Shown: positions 36,538-45,445 of the stretch, piece after piece
Numbering within the stretch: the stretch's first letter is position 1
How the letters are laid out: the number at the start of each line of letters is the position of its first letter
NCBI GenBank assembly: GCA_947491935.1
Contig: CANLLF010000003.1
Coordinates: 372,001-436,000, forward strand
Direction: 5' to 3'
Length of the DNA: 64,000 nucleotides
Source: an uncultured Roseicyclus sp.
GTDB lineage: Bacteria; Pseudomonadota; Alphaproteobacteria; Rhodobacterales; Rhodobacteraceae
Notes under the pieces: model-generated
Seen by the model: the letters and a program-made list of their open reading frames with translations, nothing else
Told to the model about the DNA's origin: nothing
Databases searched by the model: none
Position numbers and translations under genes: made by a program

Positions 36538-37635
36538 ATGGCTGCTTACAGCATCAAGGACATCGCGGCGGCGCTTGGGGCAGAGGCCCTGGGCGCCGCC
36601 GATCTTTTGGTGAGCGGGGTTGCGGAGCCGTCTGCGGCCGGGCCGAACGATCTCGCGCTGGCGATGAAGGCGGAATACGCCGAAGGGCTGGCCCGGGGAC
36701 GGGCGCGCGCTGCCGTGATCGGGGCGGGCATGGACTGGCAGGCTCTGGGGCTGGAAGCTGCGATAATCGCGCCACGGCCGCGCTACGCGATGGCCGGTGT
36801 GACGGCAGCGATGGATGCGGGCCCCGCAATTGCGCCAGGCGTGCATGCCTCTGCCGTCATCGATCCCAGCGCGGCGATTGGGGAGGATGCCGCCATTGGC
36901 CCCTTCGTCGTGGTTGGCCCAGGGGCGCGTATTGGCGCGCGGGCCCGGATCGCCTCCCATGTCAGCATCGGCGCGGGGGCGGAGATCGGCGATGACGCTC
37001 TCATCCACGAAGGGGTGCGCATCTGCCATTACGTTGGGATCGGCGACCGCTTCATTGCGCAACCCGGTGCGATTCTCGGCGGGGACGGGTTCAGTTTCGT
37101 GACGCCCGAAAAGAGCATGGTGGAGGCCGCCCGTGAAAGCCTCGGAACAGTCGAGAATGCGGCGACGGATCAGAGCTGGACGCGAATCCACTCGCTCGGG
37201 TCGCTGGTGATCGGCGATGATGTGGAGGTCGGCTCCAACGCCGCGATTGACCGGGGAACCATCGCCAACACGGAAATCGGCGACGGCACCAAGATCGATA
37301 ACCTCGTTCATATCGGGCATAATTGCCGGATCGGGCGTGATTGCCTGATCTGCGGACAAACCGGCTTTGCCGGGTCCGTCGAGATGGGCGACAGGGTGGT
37401 TCTGGGCGGAAAATGTGGTGTGAACGATAATATCAAGATCGGCTCGGACGTGGTGGCGGCCGGGTCGTCCAAGTTATTCACCAACGTGCCATCCGGCCGC
37501 ATGGTCATGGGGCATCCGGCGGTCAAGATGGACCTGCACGTGGAGATGTATAAAGCGCTCCGGCGGCTGCCACGGCTGGCCCGCACCGTCGCGGATATGC
37601 AGAAAGCCGTTTTCAAGTCCGACAAGACACCCTAG
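36538..37635 (+). CDS. lpxD: UDP-3-O-(3-hydroxyacyl)glucosamine N-acyltransferase
   Basis: The 365-residue enzyme adds the N-linked acyl chain in lipid A synthesis. It has an N-terminal uridine-binding domain and a left-handed beta-helix of hexapeptide repeats (about 100-330), seen as repeated I/V-G-x-x-x-x. The acceptor-site stretch is NLVHIGHNCRIGRDC (catalytic His). It is the first gene of a lpxD-acp-KAS group and its stop is directly before the acp frame. Confidence 0.92.
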   Translation: MAAYSIKDIAAALGAEALGAADLLVSGVAEPSAAGPNDLALAMKAEYAEGLARGRARAAVIGAGMDWQALGLEAAIIAPRPRYAMAGVTAAMDAGPAIAPGVHASAVIDPSAAIGEDAAIGPFVVVGPGARIGARARIASHVSIGAGAEIGDDALIHEGVRICHYVGIGDRFIAQPGAILGGDGFSFVTPEKSMVEAARESLGTVENAATDQSWTRIHSLGSLVIGDDVEVGSNAAIDRGTIANTEIGDGTKIDNLVHIGHNCRIGRDCLICGQTGFAGSVEMGDRVVLGGKCGVNDNIKIGSDVVAAGSSKLFTNVPSGRMVMGHPAVKMDLHVEMYKALRRLPRLARTVADMQKAVFKSDKTP

Positions 37636-37665
37636 ATGACCCTTCAAGACCGGAGGGAAGAGGCG

Positions 37666-37935
37666 ATGGGCGAGAACGTTCAGGACAAGATCATCAGGAT
37701 CATTGCCGAACAGGCCGTGTTGGAGCCGGAAGACGTGACGATGACGTCGACGTTGGAGGATCTCGGTATCGACAGCCTGGGCCTTGTTGAATCGATCTTC
37801 GCGATCGAGGAAGCCTTCGACATCTCGGTGCCATTCAACGCCAATCAGCCCGACGAGTCCGATTTCGACATCTCGTCCGTGGCCGCCATTGTGAAGGCCG
37901 TCGAAGGCCTTGTGGCCGAGCAACACGGCACCTGA
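37666..37935 (+). CDS. Acyl carrier protein, specialised paralogue
   Basis: The 89-residue acidic protein has the 4'-phosphopantetheine site in EDLGIDSLGLVESIFAIEE (Ser in GIDSL). The C-terminal part (NQPDESDFDISSVAAIV) has an insert relative to housekeeping AcpP. GGAGG lies 9 bases before the ATG at 37666. Lying between lpxD and a ketoacyl synthase, it probably carries a hydroxy- or long-chain acyl group for lipid A, as AcpXL does in rhizobia. Confidence 0.85.
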   Translation: MGENVQDKIIRIIAEQAVLEPEDVTMTSTLEDLGIDSLGLVESIFAIEEAFDISVPFNANQPDESDFDISSVAAIVKAVEGLVAEQHGT

Positions 37936-37941
37936 TCCGCC

Positions 37942-39153
37942 ATGCGCCGCGTCGTCATTACCGGGCAGGGCACGATCAACGCACTGGGCCGCGATGTGCC
38001 GACGACGCTGGACGCGTTCCGCGAGGGGCGCTGCGGCATCGGCCCGCTGGACCTGCGCGATGTGGACCGGCTGAGCGTGAAGATCGGCGGTCAGGTCAAG
38101 GATTACGACCCCGAGGCCCTGTTCAACCGCCAGCAGATCGCGCTCTATGACCGGTTCACGCAATTCACCCTGATCGCGGCCCATCAGGCGCTGGACGGGG
38201 CTGGCCTGAACTTCTCCGGTGATCTGGCGGCGCGCACGGGGGTGGTTCTGGGCACCGCCGGGGGCGGCGTGAACACCTGGGATGAGAATTACCGCTCCGT
38301 CTATGAGGAGGGAAAGAACCGCGTTCACCCCTTCGTGGTGCCGAAGCTGATGAACAATGCCGCCGCGAGCCATGTGAGCATGGAATGGAACCTGCGCGGC
38401 CCGTCATTCTCCGTGGCGACGGCCTGCGCCTCTTCGAACCACGCCATGGGGCTGGCGTTTCAGCTGATCCGGGGCGGCGGGGCCGATGTGATGGTCACCG
38501 GCGGGTCCGAGGCGATGTTGTCCTTTGGCGGTGTGAAGGCCTGGGAAGGCTTGCGCGTGATGTCCAAGGATGCCTGCCGCCCGTTCTCCGCCAATCGCAA
38601 TGGCATGGTGCAGGGAGAAGGTGCGGCTGTCTTCCTGTTCGAGGAATATGAACATGCCCGCGCCCGTGGAGCCGACATTCTCGCCGAAATTGTGGGCTTT
38701 GCCATGACGTCGGACGCCGCCGACATCGTGATGCCGTCCCAGCAGGGCGCCGCCCGTGCGATCATCGGGGCGCTCAGGGATGCCAAGCTGAACCCCGACG
38801 AGGTGGGTTACATCAACGCCCACGGCACCGGTACGGCAGCCAATGACAAGGTCGAATGCGCCGCAGTGGCGCACGCCTTCGGCGCCCATGCCGATGACCT
38901 TATGATCTCGTCCACCAAATCGATGCATGGCCACCTGATCGGCGGCACCGGCGCGGTGGAGCTTCTGGCCTGCATCATGGCGCTGCGGGACGGCGTGATC
39001 TCGCCGACCATCGGCTACGAAGAACCCGACCCGGAATGCGCGCTGGATGTGGTGCCGAACGAGGCGCGTGAGGCGGAGGTCAGCGCGGTTCTGTCCAACG
39101 CCTTTGCGTTTGGCGGCATGAATGCCGTGCTGGCTCTGCGCGCCGCGCCCTGA
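37942..39153 (+). CDS. Beta-ketoacyl-ACP synthase (KAS I/II, FabF-like)
   Basis: The 403-residue condensing enzyme has the active Cys in SVATACASSNHAMG, His in NAHGTGTAANDKVE and His in KSMHGHLIGGTGAVEL, the complete Cys-His-His triad. It starts 6 bases after the acp stop, so it works with that carrier. Two KAS genes are common in the rhizobial version of the group; only one is here. The gene ends inside the left arm of a bidirectional terminator. Confidence 0.9.
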   Translation: MRRVVITGQGTINALGRDVPTTLDAFREGRCGIGPLDLRDVDRLSVKIGGQVKDYDPEALFNRQQIALYDRFTQFTLIAAHQALDGAGLNFSGDLAARTGVVLGTAGGGVNTWDENYRSVYEEGKNRVHPFVVPKLMNNAAASHVSMEWNLRGPSFSVATACASSNHAMGLAFQLIRGGGADVMVTGGSEAMLSFGGVKAWEGLRVMSKDACRPFSANRNGMVQGEGAAVFLFEEYEHARARGADILAEIVGFAMTSDAADIVMPSQQGAARAIIGALRDAKLNPDEVGYINAHGTGTAANDKVECAAVAHAFGAHADDLMISSTKSMHGHLIGGTGAVELLACIMALRDGVISPTIGYEEPDPECALDVVPNEAREAEVSAVLSNAFAFGGMNAVLALRAAP

Positions 39154-39184
39154 CGGCCCGGCCAAAAAGGCCCGCAGCAGGGCG
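39146..39184. terminator. Bidirectional hairpin between the convergent KAS and IalB genes
   Basis: CGCCCTG and CAGGGCG pair as an outer stem, and GGCC-AAAAA-GGCC forms the inner part. It overlaps the end of the KAS gene and is 29 bases past the IalB stop on the other strand. T-runs are weak on both sides. Confidence 0.6.
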
Positions 39185-39212
39185 GACCTTCTCATGAAAC
39201 CTGTAATATAGT

Positions 39213-39908
39213 TTATTCGGTTGCTTCTTCGGCGGTGCCGTCCCCGTCTTCAGCAGCCCCTTCGTCGGCTTCGGCGGTACCCTCGGCCTCCTGGGCCGCG
39301 ATGAAGTCCCGGATCTCGACCATACGCGCCTCAAGCGCCTCGTAGGCCGCCGTGAAGCCGCGCAGCGACGCGGAGGTCGGTACCGGCGCGCCGCCCATCT
39401 GACCATTCTCATCGCGCAGGAGCGCGAACAGCCGCACGGCGGTGTCGGCCCCGTTCTGGAATTCGGCGATATCGGCTTCGCTCAGCGCCAATTGCACGAA
39501 GCAACCGATCGGGCGGCAGAAGGCATAGGGCACGGTTGCGGGCGGGTTATCGTCGATCTGCAGCTGCAGGCCCGGGCTCAGCAACGTGTCGAGCGGCGTC
39601 AGGATCGTGGCGCTCGCCACGGTGTCGTCTTGCTCGAACAGCGCCACCGAGATGCGGAATTCCGCGACGGGGTTGCCGTTTTCCTCTTCCAGCAACTGGA
39701 ACATCTCGCAGCGGTCGGGGATGTCATCGCTCTCGCTGCGGATGCAGCGGACCTGCCAGTCGCGGAATGTGTCGGCAACGTAGGGCTCGCCCGCCTCAAC
39801 TTCCGAGCGGTCGGGCAGGGCTACGGGCTCGGTCTGGCCGATGGCGAGGCCCGGAAGGGCCAAGGCGGCAAGAAAACTCAGGGCTGCAAGCGATTTGGTC
39901 AGTCTCAT
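39213..39908 (-). CDS. Invasion-associated locus B (IalB) family protein
   Basis: The 231-residue secreted protein has a signal peptide (LAALSFLAALALPGLAIG). The IalB pattern is WQVRCIRSESDDIPDRCEMFQLLEEENGNPVAEF and later FCRPIGCFVQLALSEADIAEF with conserved cysteine pairs. The last about 35 residues are Glu/Ala/Gly-rich (EAEGTAEADEGAAEDGDGTA), an unusual acidic tail of low complexity. In Bartonella the family aids host-cell entry; in free-living relatives its role is unknown. Confidence 0.88.
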   Translation of the reverse strand: MRLTKSLAALSFLAALALPGLAIGQTEPVALPDRSEVEAGEPYVADTFRDWQVRCIRSESDDIPDRCEMFQLLEEENGNPVAEFRISVALFEQDDTVASATILTPLDTLLSPGLQLQIDDNPPATVPYAFCRPIGCFVQLALSEADIAEFQNGADTAVRLFALLRDENGQMGGAPVPTSASLRGFTAAYEALEARMVEIRDFIAAQEAEGTAEADEGAAEDGDGTAEEATE

Positions 39909-40101
39909 TCGAAGCGCGTCCTTTTCGGGATCGTATGTGTTGGGGGGCTATCGCGCGCCCCGCGTCGGCGCTGGCTATCACGGCGGGGCGGGGTCTGTCA
40001 GGGCCAAAAATGCGGCTGGGGGCCGGATCGGCCTCGCTTTGCCCAACGCGGCATTCGGGACAGGCGGATGCGCCATCGCGCTGGCCGGTGCCCCAATTGC
40101 G
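39909..40101 (+). ncRNA. Possible small RNA ending at the orphan terminator
   Basis: No plus-strand gene lies between the IalB gene and the terminator at 40102-40140. The GC-rich stretch has several possible hairpins (for example GGCG-GATG-CGCC). A short independent transcript would explain the terminator. I cannot match it to a known RNA family and no promoter is clear. Confidence 0.3.
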
Positions 40102-40140
40102 AAAGGGTCCGCGAAACGGACCCTTTGCGTTCTTTTTTTC
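40102..40140 (+). terminator. Strong intrinsic terminator with no obvious plus-strand gene upstream
   Basis: AAAGGGTCCG and CGGACCCTTT form a perfect 10-bp stem with a 5-base loop, followed by GCGTTC and seven T. It is oriented for plus-strand transcripts, but the only upstream gene within 900 bases is on the minus strand. It also shields the HerA-like gene from read-through. Confidence 0.8.
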
Positions 40141-40412
40141 TCTCCCTGTCGGACTGGCCGACTTTGTGAAGCGGACGCTATGCCAAGCCGAACGAGGCGT
40201 CAACAGGGCATTTGCCGGGTTTTCCAAATGTGATCGAACCCCAGCGTTTCTTGACCAAATGGCCAAAAAAACCGCGCCCAAGAAGGACGCGGCCAGTTGA
40301 CAGGGAGGAAGTCAACACCGGCCACAAGGGCTGGTGCACCGACAAGACTGGCATCAAAAGGTTAAAAATGTATTTGTATGCGCGAGAAAAAGCGCAGGTC
40401 GGGGGCAGTGAC
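40141..40412. other. Region upstream of the HerA-like gene
   Basis: No gene is clear. A 13-codon frame at 40260 (MAKKTAPKKDAAS) is basic but lacks a ribosome site. GTTGAC and GTCAAC at 40296-40316 form an inverted repeat with a 9-base spacer and may be an operator or part of the promoter. Confidence 0.35.
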
Positions 40413-41984
40413 ATGGCAGATCAGGATCAACAGGGCATTTTCGTTGGTGGCGGGGGCCCGGACTACGGGGAAAAGCAGTGGCTTTTACCGGGTTACGCCA
40501 ACCGTCATGGCCTGATTGCCGGTGCCACAGGAACCGGCAAGACCGTGACGTTGCAGATCCTGGCGGAAAATTTCTCCTCCATGGGCGTGCCGGTGGTGTT
40601 GTCGGATGTGAAGGGGGACCTGTCGGGCCTCGCGCAATCGGGCAGCGAGAGGTTCAAGCTGCACGGGCCCTTTACCGAGCGGGCCGCCAAGATCGGGTTC
40701 ACGGACTATGCCTACGGCGCGTTTCCGGTGACGTTCTGGGACCTGTTCGGCGAACAGGGCCATCCGGTGCGCACCACCGTGGCCGAGATGGGTCCGCTTC
40801 TTCTGTCGCGTCTGCTGGAACTGAGCGAGGCGCAGGAGGGCGTGATGAACATCGCCTTCCGGGTCGCCGATGAGGAAGGATGGGCGCTTCTCGATCTCAA
40901 GGATCTGCAGGCGCTTCTGGTTTGGGTGGGGGAGAACCGCAAGACGCTGAGCCTGCGCTACGGCAACGTCTCCACCGCGTCGATTGGCGCGATCCAGCGG
41001 CGGCTTCTGGTGCTGGACGGGCAGGGCGCCACCGCGTTTTTCGGCGAACCGGCGATGGACCTCGACGATCTGTTCCTGAAAGATGCAAACGGGCTTGGTC
41101 GCGTCAATATCCTCGCCGCCGACAAGCTGATGCAATCGCCTCGGCTCTACGCGACCTTCCTGCTGTGGCTTCTGTCCGAGCTCTTCGAGACGCTGCCTGA
41201 GGTCGGCGACCCCGACAAACCCAAGCTCGTCTTCTTCTTCGATGAAGCGCATCTGCTGTTCGATGACGCCCCCAAGGCGCTGGTCGACAAAGTCGAGCAG
41301 GTGGCCCGCCTGATCCGCTCCAAGGGCGTCGGCGTCTATTTCATCACCCAGAACCCGGCCGATGTGCCTGAGGACATCCTCGGTCAGCTCGGCAATCGCA
41401 TCCAGCATGCGCTCCGCGCTTTCACTGCCAAGGACCGCCGCGATCTGCGCCAGGCCGCGGAGAATTACCGCGAGAACCCGGATTTTGACATCGAAGACGC
41501 GATCCGTGAAGTGGGTGTGGGCGAAGCCGTGACGTCGCTTCTGGAGCGCAAGGGCATTCCCGGTATCGCTCAGCGAACGCTCATTCGCCCGCCCTCGTCG
41601 CAGCTTGGGCCGATTGAGCCCGCGACCCGCGCCGCGCTGATGGGCATGTCTCCGGTCGCCGGGAAGTACGAAGAGGTGCAGGACCGCGAAAGCGCCTTCG
41701 AGATCTTGCAAAAGCGCGCCGCCGAGGCGGCGAAAGAGGCCGAAGAGGCCGAGACCCGCGAGGAAGAGGCCGAGGCCGCCGAACGCGAATACCGCGCCGG
41801 GCGGCGATACAGCGGCAAATCGGTGAGCCGATCCTCCTCGCGGCCGGCAAGAACCCGATCCCGCTCTTCGCGCTCCGACAGTATCGGAACGACCTTTGCC
41901 AAAAGCTTCGCGCGCCAACTTGGCACCCGCACGGGCCGCGCCGTGGTGCGCGGCGTTCTGGGCGGGCTGTTCCGGGGCCGGTAA
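40413..41984 (+). CDS. HerA-like ATPase (DUF853 family)
   Basis: The 523-residue cytoplasmic protein has Walker A GATGTGKT (residues 37-44), VVLSDVKGDLSGLAQSG, Walker B KLVFFFDEAHLLF and sensor-like YFITQNPADVPEDILGQLGNRIQHALRAF. These match the DUF853 branch of the HerA-FtsK ATPases, whose role is not settled; DNA or protein translocation is suspected. The C-terminus has a Glu/Ala coiled-coil stretch (about 430-460), then a Ser/Arg-rich tail (SVSRSSSRPARTRSRSSRS) that could bind nucleic acid. The start at 40413 follows GGGGGCAG; an upstream ATG would add an odd tail. Confidence 0.88.
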   Translation: MADQDQQGIFVGGGGPDYGEKQWLLPGYANRHGLIAGATGTGKTVTLQILAENFSSMGVPVVLSDVKGDLSGLAQSGSERFKLHGPFTERAAKIGFTDYAYGAFPVTFWDLFGEQGHPVRTTVAEMGPLLLSRLLELSEAQEGVMNIAFRVADEEGWALLDLKDLQALLVWVGENRKTLSLRYGNVSTASIGAIQRRLLVLDGQGATAFFGEPAMDLDDLFLKDANGLGRVNILAADKLMQSPRLYATFLLWLLSELFETLPEVGDPDKPKLVFFFDEAHLLFDDAPKALVDKVEQVARLIRSKGVGVYFITQNPADVPEDILGQLGNRIQHALRAFTAKDRRDLRQAAENYRENPDFDIEDAIREVGVGEAVTSLLERKGIPGIAQRTLIRPPSSQLGPIEPATRAALMGMSPVAGKYEEVQDRESAFEILQKRAAEAAKEAEEAETREEEAEAAEREYRAGRRYSGKSVSRSSSRPARTRSRSSRSDSIGTTFAKSFARQLGTRTGRAVVRGVLGGLFRGR

Positions 41985-42122
41985 GCGCCCCAACCGACCC
42001 GACCGCATTCAAAACCGCCCACTGGCCCGCTCGTTGACAACTTCGTCATCCGGCAGCCATAGCGTCGCATCCTATCGTGCGATCTATGGAAACCTGCGGT
42101 CGGGCGGCCTACAGTCCCACCC

Positions 42123-44111
42123 ATGATCGTAGAGCTTGGACATTTCGCCCTCATTCTTGCCTTCGCCGTGGCCATCTTCCAGATGGTTGTGCCCATGCTG
42201 GGGGCGGCGCGCGGCAATGCGGCCTGGATGGCCACTGCGGATCCCGCGGCCTCGGCCCAGTTCATCCTGACGGCGTTCAGCTTCGCGGCGCTGACCTACG
42301 CCTTCGTGACCTCCGATTTCTCGCTGAACCTCGTGGTGGCCAATTCCCACACCGACAAGCCGCTGCTCTACAAGATCACCGGCGTCTGGGGGAATCACGA
42401 AGGCTCGCTATTGCTCTGGGTGCTGATCCTCACGCTTTTCGGCGCCTGTGCGGCGTGGTTCGGCAACGGCCTGCCGCCAACGTTGCGCGCCCGCGTCCTG
42501 GCGGTGCAATCCTCCGTCGCCGTGGCGTTCTTCGCCTTCATCCTCTTCACGTCGAACCCGTTCCTGCGCCTCGCCTCGCCGCCGTTCAACGGGCAGGACC
42601 TGAACCCCCTCCTGCAGGACCCCGGCTTGGCCTTCCATCCGCCCTTCCTCTACCTGGGCTATGTGGGCCTCTCCATGGCATTTTCCTTCGCGGTTGCCGC
42701 CCTGATCGAGGGCCGCGTGGATGCCGCCTGGGGCCGCTGGGTCCGGCCGTGGACGCTGGCCGCGTGGATCTTCCTGACCATCGGCATCGGCCTTGGCTCG
42801 TGGTGGGCGTATTACGAGCTCGGCTGGGGTGGTTTCTGGTTCTGGGACCCGGTGGAAAATGCGTCGTTCATGCCCTGGCTGATCTCGGCAGCGCTTTTGC
42901 ATTCCGCCATCGTCGTGGAGAAGCGCGAGAGCCTCAAAAGCTGGACCATCCTTCTGGCGATCCTAGCCTTTGGTTTCTCCCTCATCGGCACCTTCATCGT
43001 GCGCTCCGGCGTGCTGACCTCGGTTCACGCCTTCGCCAACGACCCCGAGCGCGGCGTGTTCATCCTGATAATCCTCGGGATTTTCATGGGTGGCGCGCTG
43101 CTTCTCTTCGCGCTCCGCGCGGGCGCAATGGAGGCCAAGGGCGTCTTCGGTGTCGTCAGCCGGGAAAGCGGGCTGATCTTCAACAACCTGATCCTCGCCG
43201 TCTCGACCTTCGTCGTCTTCATCGGCACGATCTGGCCCCTGATCGCTGACTTGTTCTTCGACCGAACGCTATCGGTGGGCCCGCCATTCTTCGACGCGGC
43301 CTTCACGCCGTTTGTCTTCGCGCTGGCGGTTGTTCTCCCCATCGCGGCCATGATGCCGTGGAAACGCGCCAAGCTGGACCGCCCGCTGAAGGCCTTGATC
43401 CCCGCCGCGACCCTTGCGGTGGCCGTTGGCCTGCTCACCTGGGCGATCTACACGGAACGCTCGGCCATCGCGCCCATCGGTGTGGGCCTTGCGGTTTGGC
43501 TGGTGGGGGGCGCCGTCACTGATCTTTGGTCTCGCACCGGACGTGGCAGTATCGGCGGGCGTCTGCGGCGCCTGACCCGATTGCCGCGCGCCGATTGGGG
43601 GAAATGCGTGGCCCATGCGGGCTTTGGCCTGACCATGTTCGGGGTGGTCACCCTGACGGGCTACCAGATTGAGGACATCCGCGTGGCCCGGGACGGCGAG
43701 CCCTATCAGGTCGGCGCCTACGAGATCGAACTGGTGAGCGTGGAGGAAAACGTTCAGGGCCCAAATTACATCGCGACGCGCGCCCATGTGCTGGTGCGTG
43801 ATCCCGAGAGTGGCGCGCAGATTGCGCTCTTGCATCCCGAGCGGCGGATCTACCCGGTCGCGGGTATGCCGACGACCGAGGCCGGCATCAACAACGGCGT
43901 CACGCGGGATGTCTATGTGACGCTCGGCGACCCGCAGGAGGGCGGCGGGTGGGCGCTGCGCGTCTGGATCAAACCCTTCGCCAACTGGGTTTGGGGCGGC
44001 ACGATCGTGATGGCCCTGGGCGGCTTCCTGAGCCTGAGTGACCGGCGCTACCGGGTTGCGGCGGGTGCCTCCAAGGCCCGGCCTGTTGCTGCGGGGGTGC
44101 CGGCGGAATGA
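42123..44111 (+). CDS. ccmF: Cytochrome c-type biogenesis protein CcmF
   Basis: The 662-residue membrane protein is the core of the haem ligation complex that attaches haem to apocytochrome c in the periplasm. It has about 15 membrane spans, KITGVWGNHEGSLLLWV and the tryptophan-rich WWD haem-binding segment WWAYYELGWGGFWFWDPVEN. The late periplasmic loop and a last membrane span (WVWGGTIVMALGGFLSL) are present. Its stop overlaps the ccmH start. Confidence 0.95.
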   Translation: MIVELGHFALILAFAVAIFQMVVPMLGAARGNAAWMATADPAASAQFILTAFSFAALTYAFVTSDFSLNLVVANSHTDKPLLYKITGVWGNHEGSLLLWVLILTLFGACAAWFGNGLPPTLRARVLAVQSSVAVAFFAFILFTSNPFLRLASPPFNGQDLNPLLQDPGLAFHPPFLYLGYVGLSMAFSFAVAALIEGRVDAAWGRWVRPWTLAAWIFLTIGIGLGSWWAYYELGWGGFWFWDPVENASFMPWLISAALLHSAIVVEKRESLKSWTILLAILAFGFSLIGTFIVRSGVLTSVHAFANDPERGVFILIILGIFMGGALLLFALRAGAMEAKGVFGVVSRESGLIFNNLILAVSTFVVFIGTIWPLIADLFFDRTLSVGPPFFDAAFTPFVFALAVVLPIAAMMPWKRAKLDRPLKALIPAATLAVAVGLLTWAIYTERSAIAPIGVGLAVWLVGGAVTDLWSRTGRGSIGGRLRRLTRLPRADWGKCVAHAGFGLTMFGVVTLTGYQIEDIRVARDGEPYQVGAYEIELVSVEENVQGPNYIATRAHVLVRDPESGAQIALLHPERRIYPVAGMPTTEAGINNGVTRDVYVTLGDPQEGGGWALRVWIKPFANWVWGGTIVMALGGFLSLSDRRYRVAAGASKARPVAAGVPAE

Positions 44112-44578
44112 AGCGCCTGGCGCTGATCCTGTGCCTGATCCTGGTGGGCCCGGCCGTCGCGGTGCAGCCAGACGAAGTTCTCGACGATGCGGCGCTGGAA
44201 GACCGCGCGCGCGAGATTTCCGCGGGCCTGCGATGCCCGGTCTGTCAGAATGAGAGCATCGACGAATCCAGCGCCGAGATCGCGCGCGACCTGCGCCTTT
44301 TGGTCCGCGAGCGGCTGGTGGAGGGCGACAATGATGAAGAGGTCGTTGACTACATCGTGGCGCGCTATGGGGAATTCGTGCTGCTACAGCCGAATTTCGA
44401 CGGGGCCAACCGGGTGCTCTGGATTCTGCCCCTTGTGCTGTTGATCAGCGGCCTGGGGCTGAGCGCCTATTACATTCGTGGCCGCGGCCAGGCGCCCGCA
44501 CCGACGGAGGCGGGGTTGGACGCGGAGGAGCAGGCGCGGCTCGATGAAATCCTGTCCGAGGATCAGCGCAAGCCGTGA
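44108..44578 (+). CDS. ccmH: Cytochrome c-type biogenesis protein CcmH (CycL)
   Basis: The 156-residue protein has a signal anchor (LALILCLILVGPAVA), the redox motif LRCPVCQNESI (Cys43, Cys46) and a C-terminal span (VLWILPLVLLISGLGLSAYYI). It reduces or holds the CxxCH cysteines of apocytochrome c for CcmF. It is the short CcmH form, without the TPR part (CcmI), which is not here. ATGA overlap with ccmF. Confidence 0.94.
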   Translation: MKRLALILCLILVGPAVAVQPDEVLDDAALEDRAREISAGLRCPVCQNESIDESSAEIARDLRLLVRERLVEGDNDEEVVDYIVARYGEFVLLQPNFDGANRVLWILPLVLLISGLGLSAYYIRGRGQAPAPTEAGLDAEEQARLDEILSEDQRKP

Positions 44579-44668
44579 TCTGACGACGGCATGTGACGCT
44601 GCGTTTGTGCTTTTCTGAACCGAACGGTTTGCCTATGGTCACCCCGACCCAAGGGAGGCCCGGACGCC

Positions 44669-45445
44669 ATGGATTATCAGACCATCACCCGCGAAGATCG
44701 CGACGGCATCGCGATTGTCACGTTGAACCGTGCGGAGGTGATGAACGCCCTCAACACGCAGATGCGGGCCGAGATCACCCACGCCATCGGCGCGGCGGGC
44801 CGCGAGACGCGGGTGGTCGTGTTGACGGGGACGGGCCGGGCGTTTTGCTCCGGCCAGGATCTGGGGGATCGGGCGACGGCCTCCAACGTGAACCTGGAGC
44901 GCACCTTGCGCGATGAGTATATCCCGATGCTGATGGCCGTCGTGGACTGCCCGGTGCCGGTGATCGCGGCGGTCAATGGCACGGCGGCGGGGGCGGGCGC
45001 GAACCTTGCGCTGGTCTGCGACGTGGTGATCGCGACGGAAAGCGCCTCGTTCATCCAGGCCTTCAGCCGGATCGGCCTGATCCCCGATGCGGGCGGCACC
45101 TGGGTGCTGCCGCGCACGATCGGATTGCAACGGGCCATGGGGGCGGCCTTGTTTGCCGACAAGATCCCGGCGCGGCAGGCAGCGGAATGGGGCATGATCT
45201 GGGAAGTGGCCGAGGATGACGCCTTTGAGGAGGTCTGGATGGAGCGTGCGCGGCATCTGGCGACGGGCCCGACCGAAGCATTCAAACGCATCAAGCAGAT
45301 CATGCGCGCCAGTTCCGGCCACGGGCTGGAGGAGCAGTTGCACCTTGAGGGGCAGTTGCAGGGCCAGTGCGGGAAAACGCGGGATTTCAAGGAAGGCGTG
45401 ATGGCCTTCATGGAAAAACGCCCGGCCGTGTTCGAGGGGCGGTAA
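44669..45445 (+). CDS. Enoyl-CoA hydratase/isomerase family protein (PaaG-like)
   Basis: The 258-residue crotonase-fold enzyme shows VVLTGTGRAFCSGQDLGD (first oxyanion-hole loop) and AAVNGTAAGAGANLALVCDVV (second), then FSRIGLIPDAGGTWVLPRTIG. The SGQDL and PDAGG forms are like PaaG, the ring-1,2-epoxyphenylacetyl-CoA isomerase, but no other phenylacetate gene is near. A GGAGG ribosome site lies upstream. Substrate unproven. Confidence 0.88.
   Translation: MDYQTITREDRDGIAIVTLNRAEVMNALNTQMRAEITHAIGAAGRETRVVVLTGTGRAFCSGQDLGDRATASNVNLERTLRDEYIPMLMAVVDCPVPVIAAVNGTAAGAGANLALVCDVVIATESASFIQAFSRIGLIPDAGGTWVLPRTIGLQRAMGAALFADKIPARQAAEWGMIWEVAEDDAFEEVWMERARHLATGPTEAFKRIKQIMRASSGHGLEEQLHLEGQLQGQCGKTRDFKEGVMAFMEKRPAVFEGR

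Noticed and set aside
35046-36539. A 497-codon frame opposite the L,D-transpeptidase gene
   Set aside because: No domain is recognisable, it is rich in Arg/Gly/His/Val as expected for antisense of a GC-rich gene, and the plus strand has a complete, motif-bearing protein.
40260-40300. A 13-codon basic frame MAKKTAPKKDAAS
   Set aside because: It has no ribosome site and lies within a longer frame that is not coding. The basic codons come from an A-rich tract.
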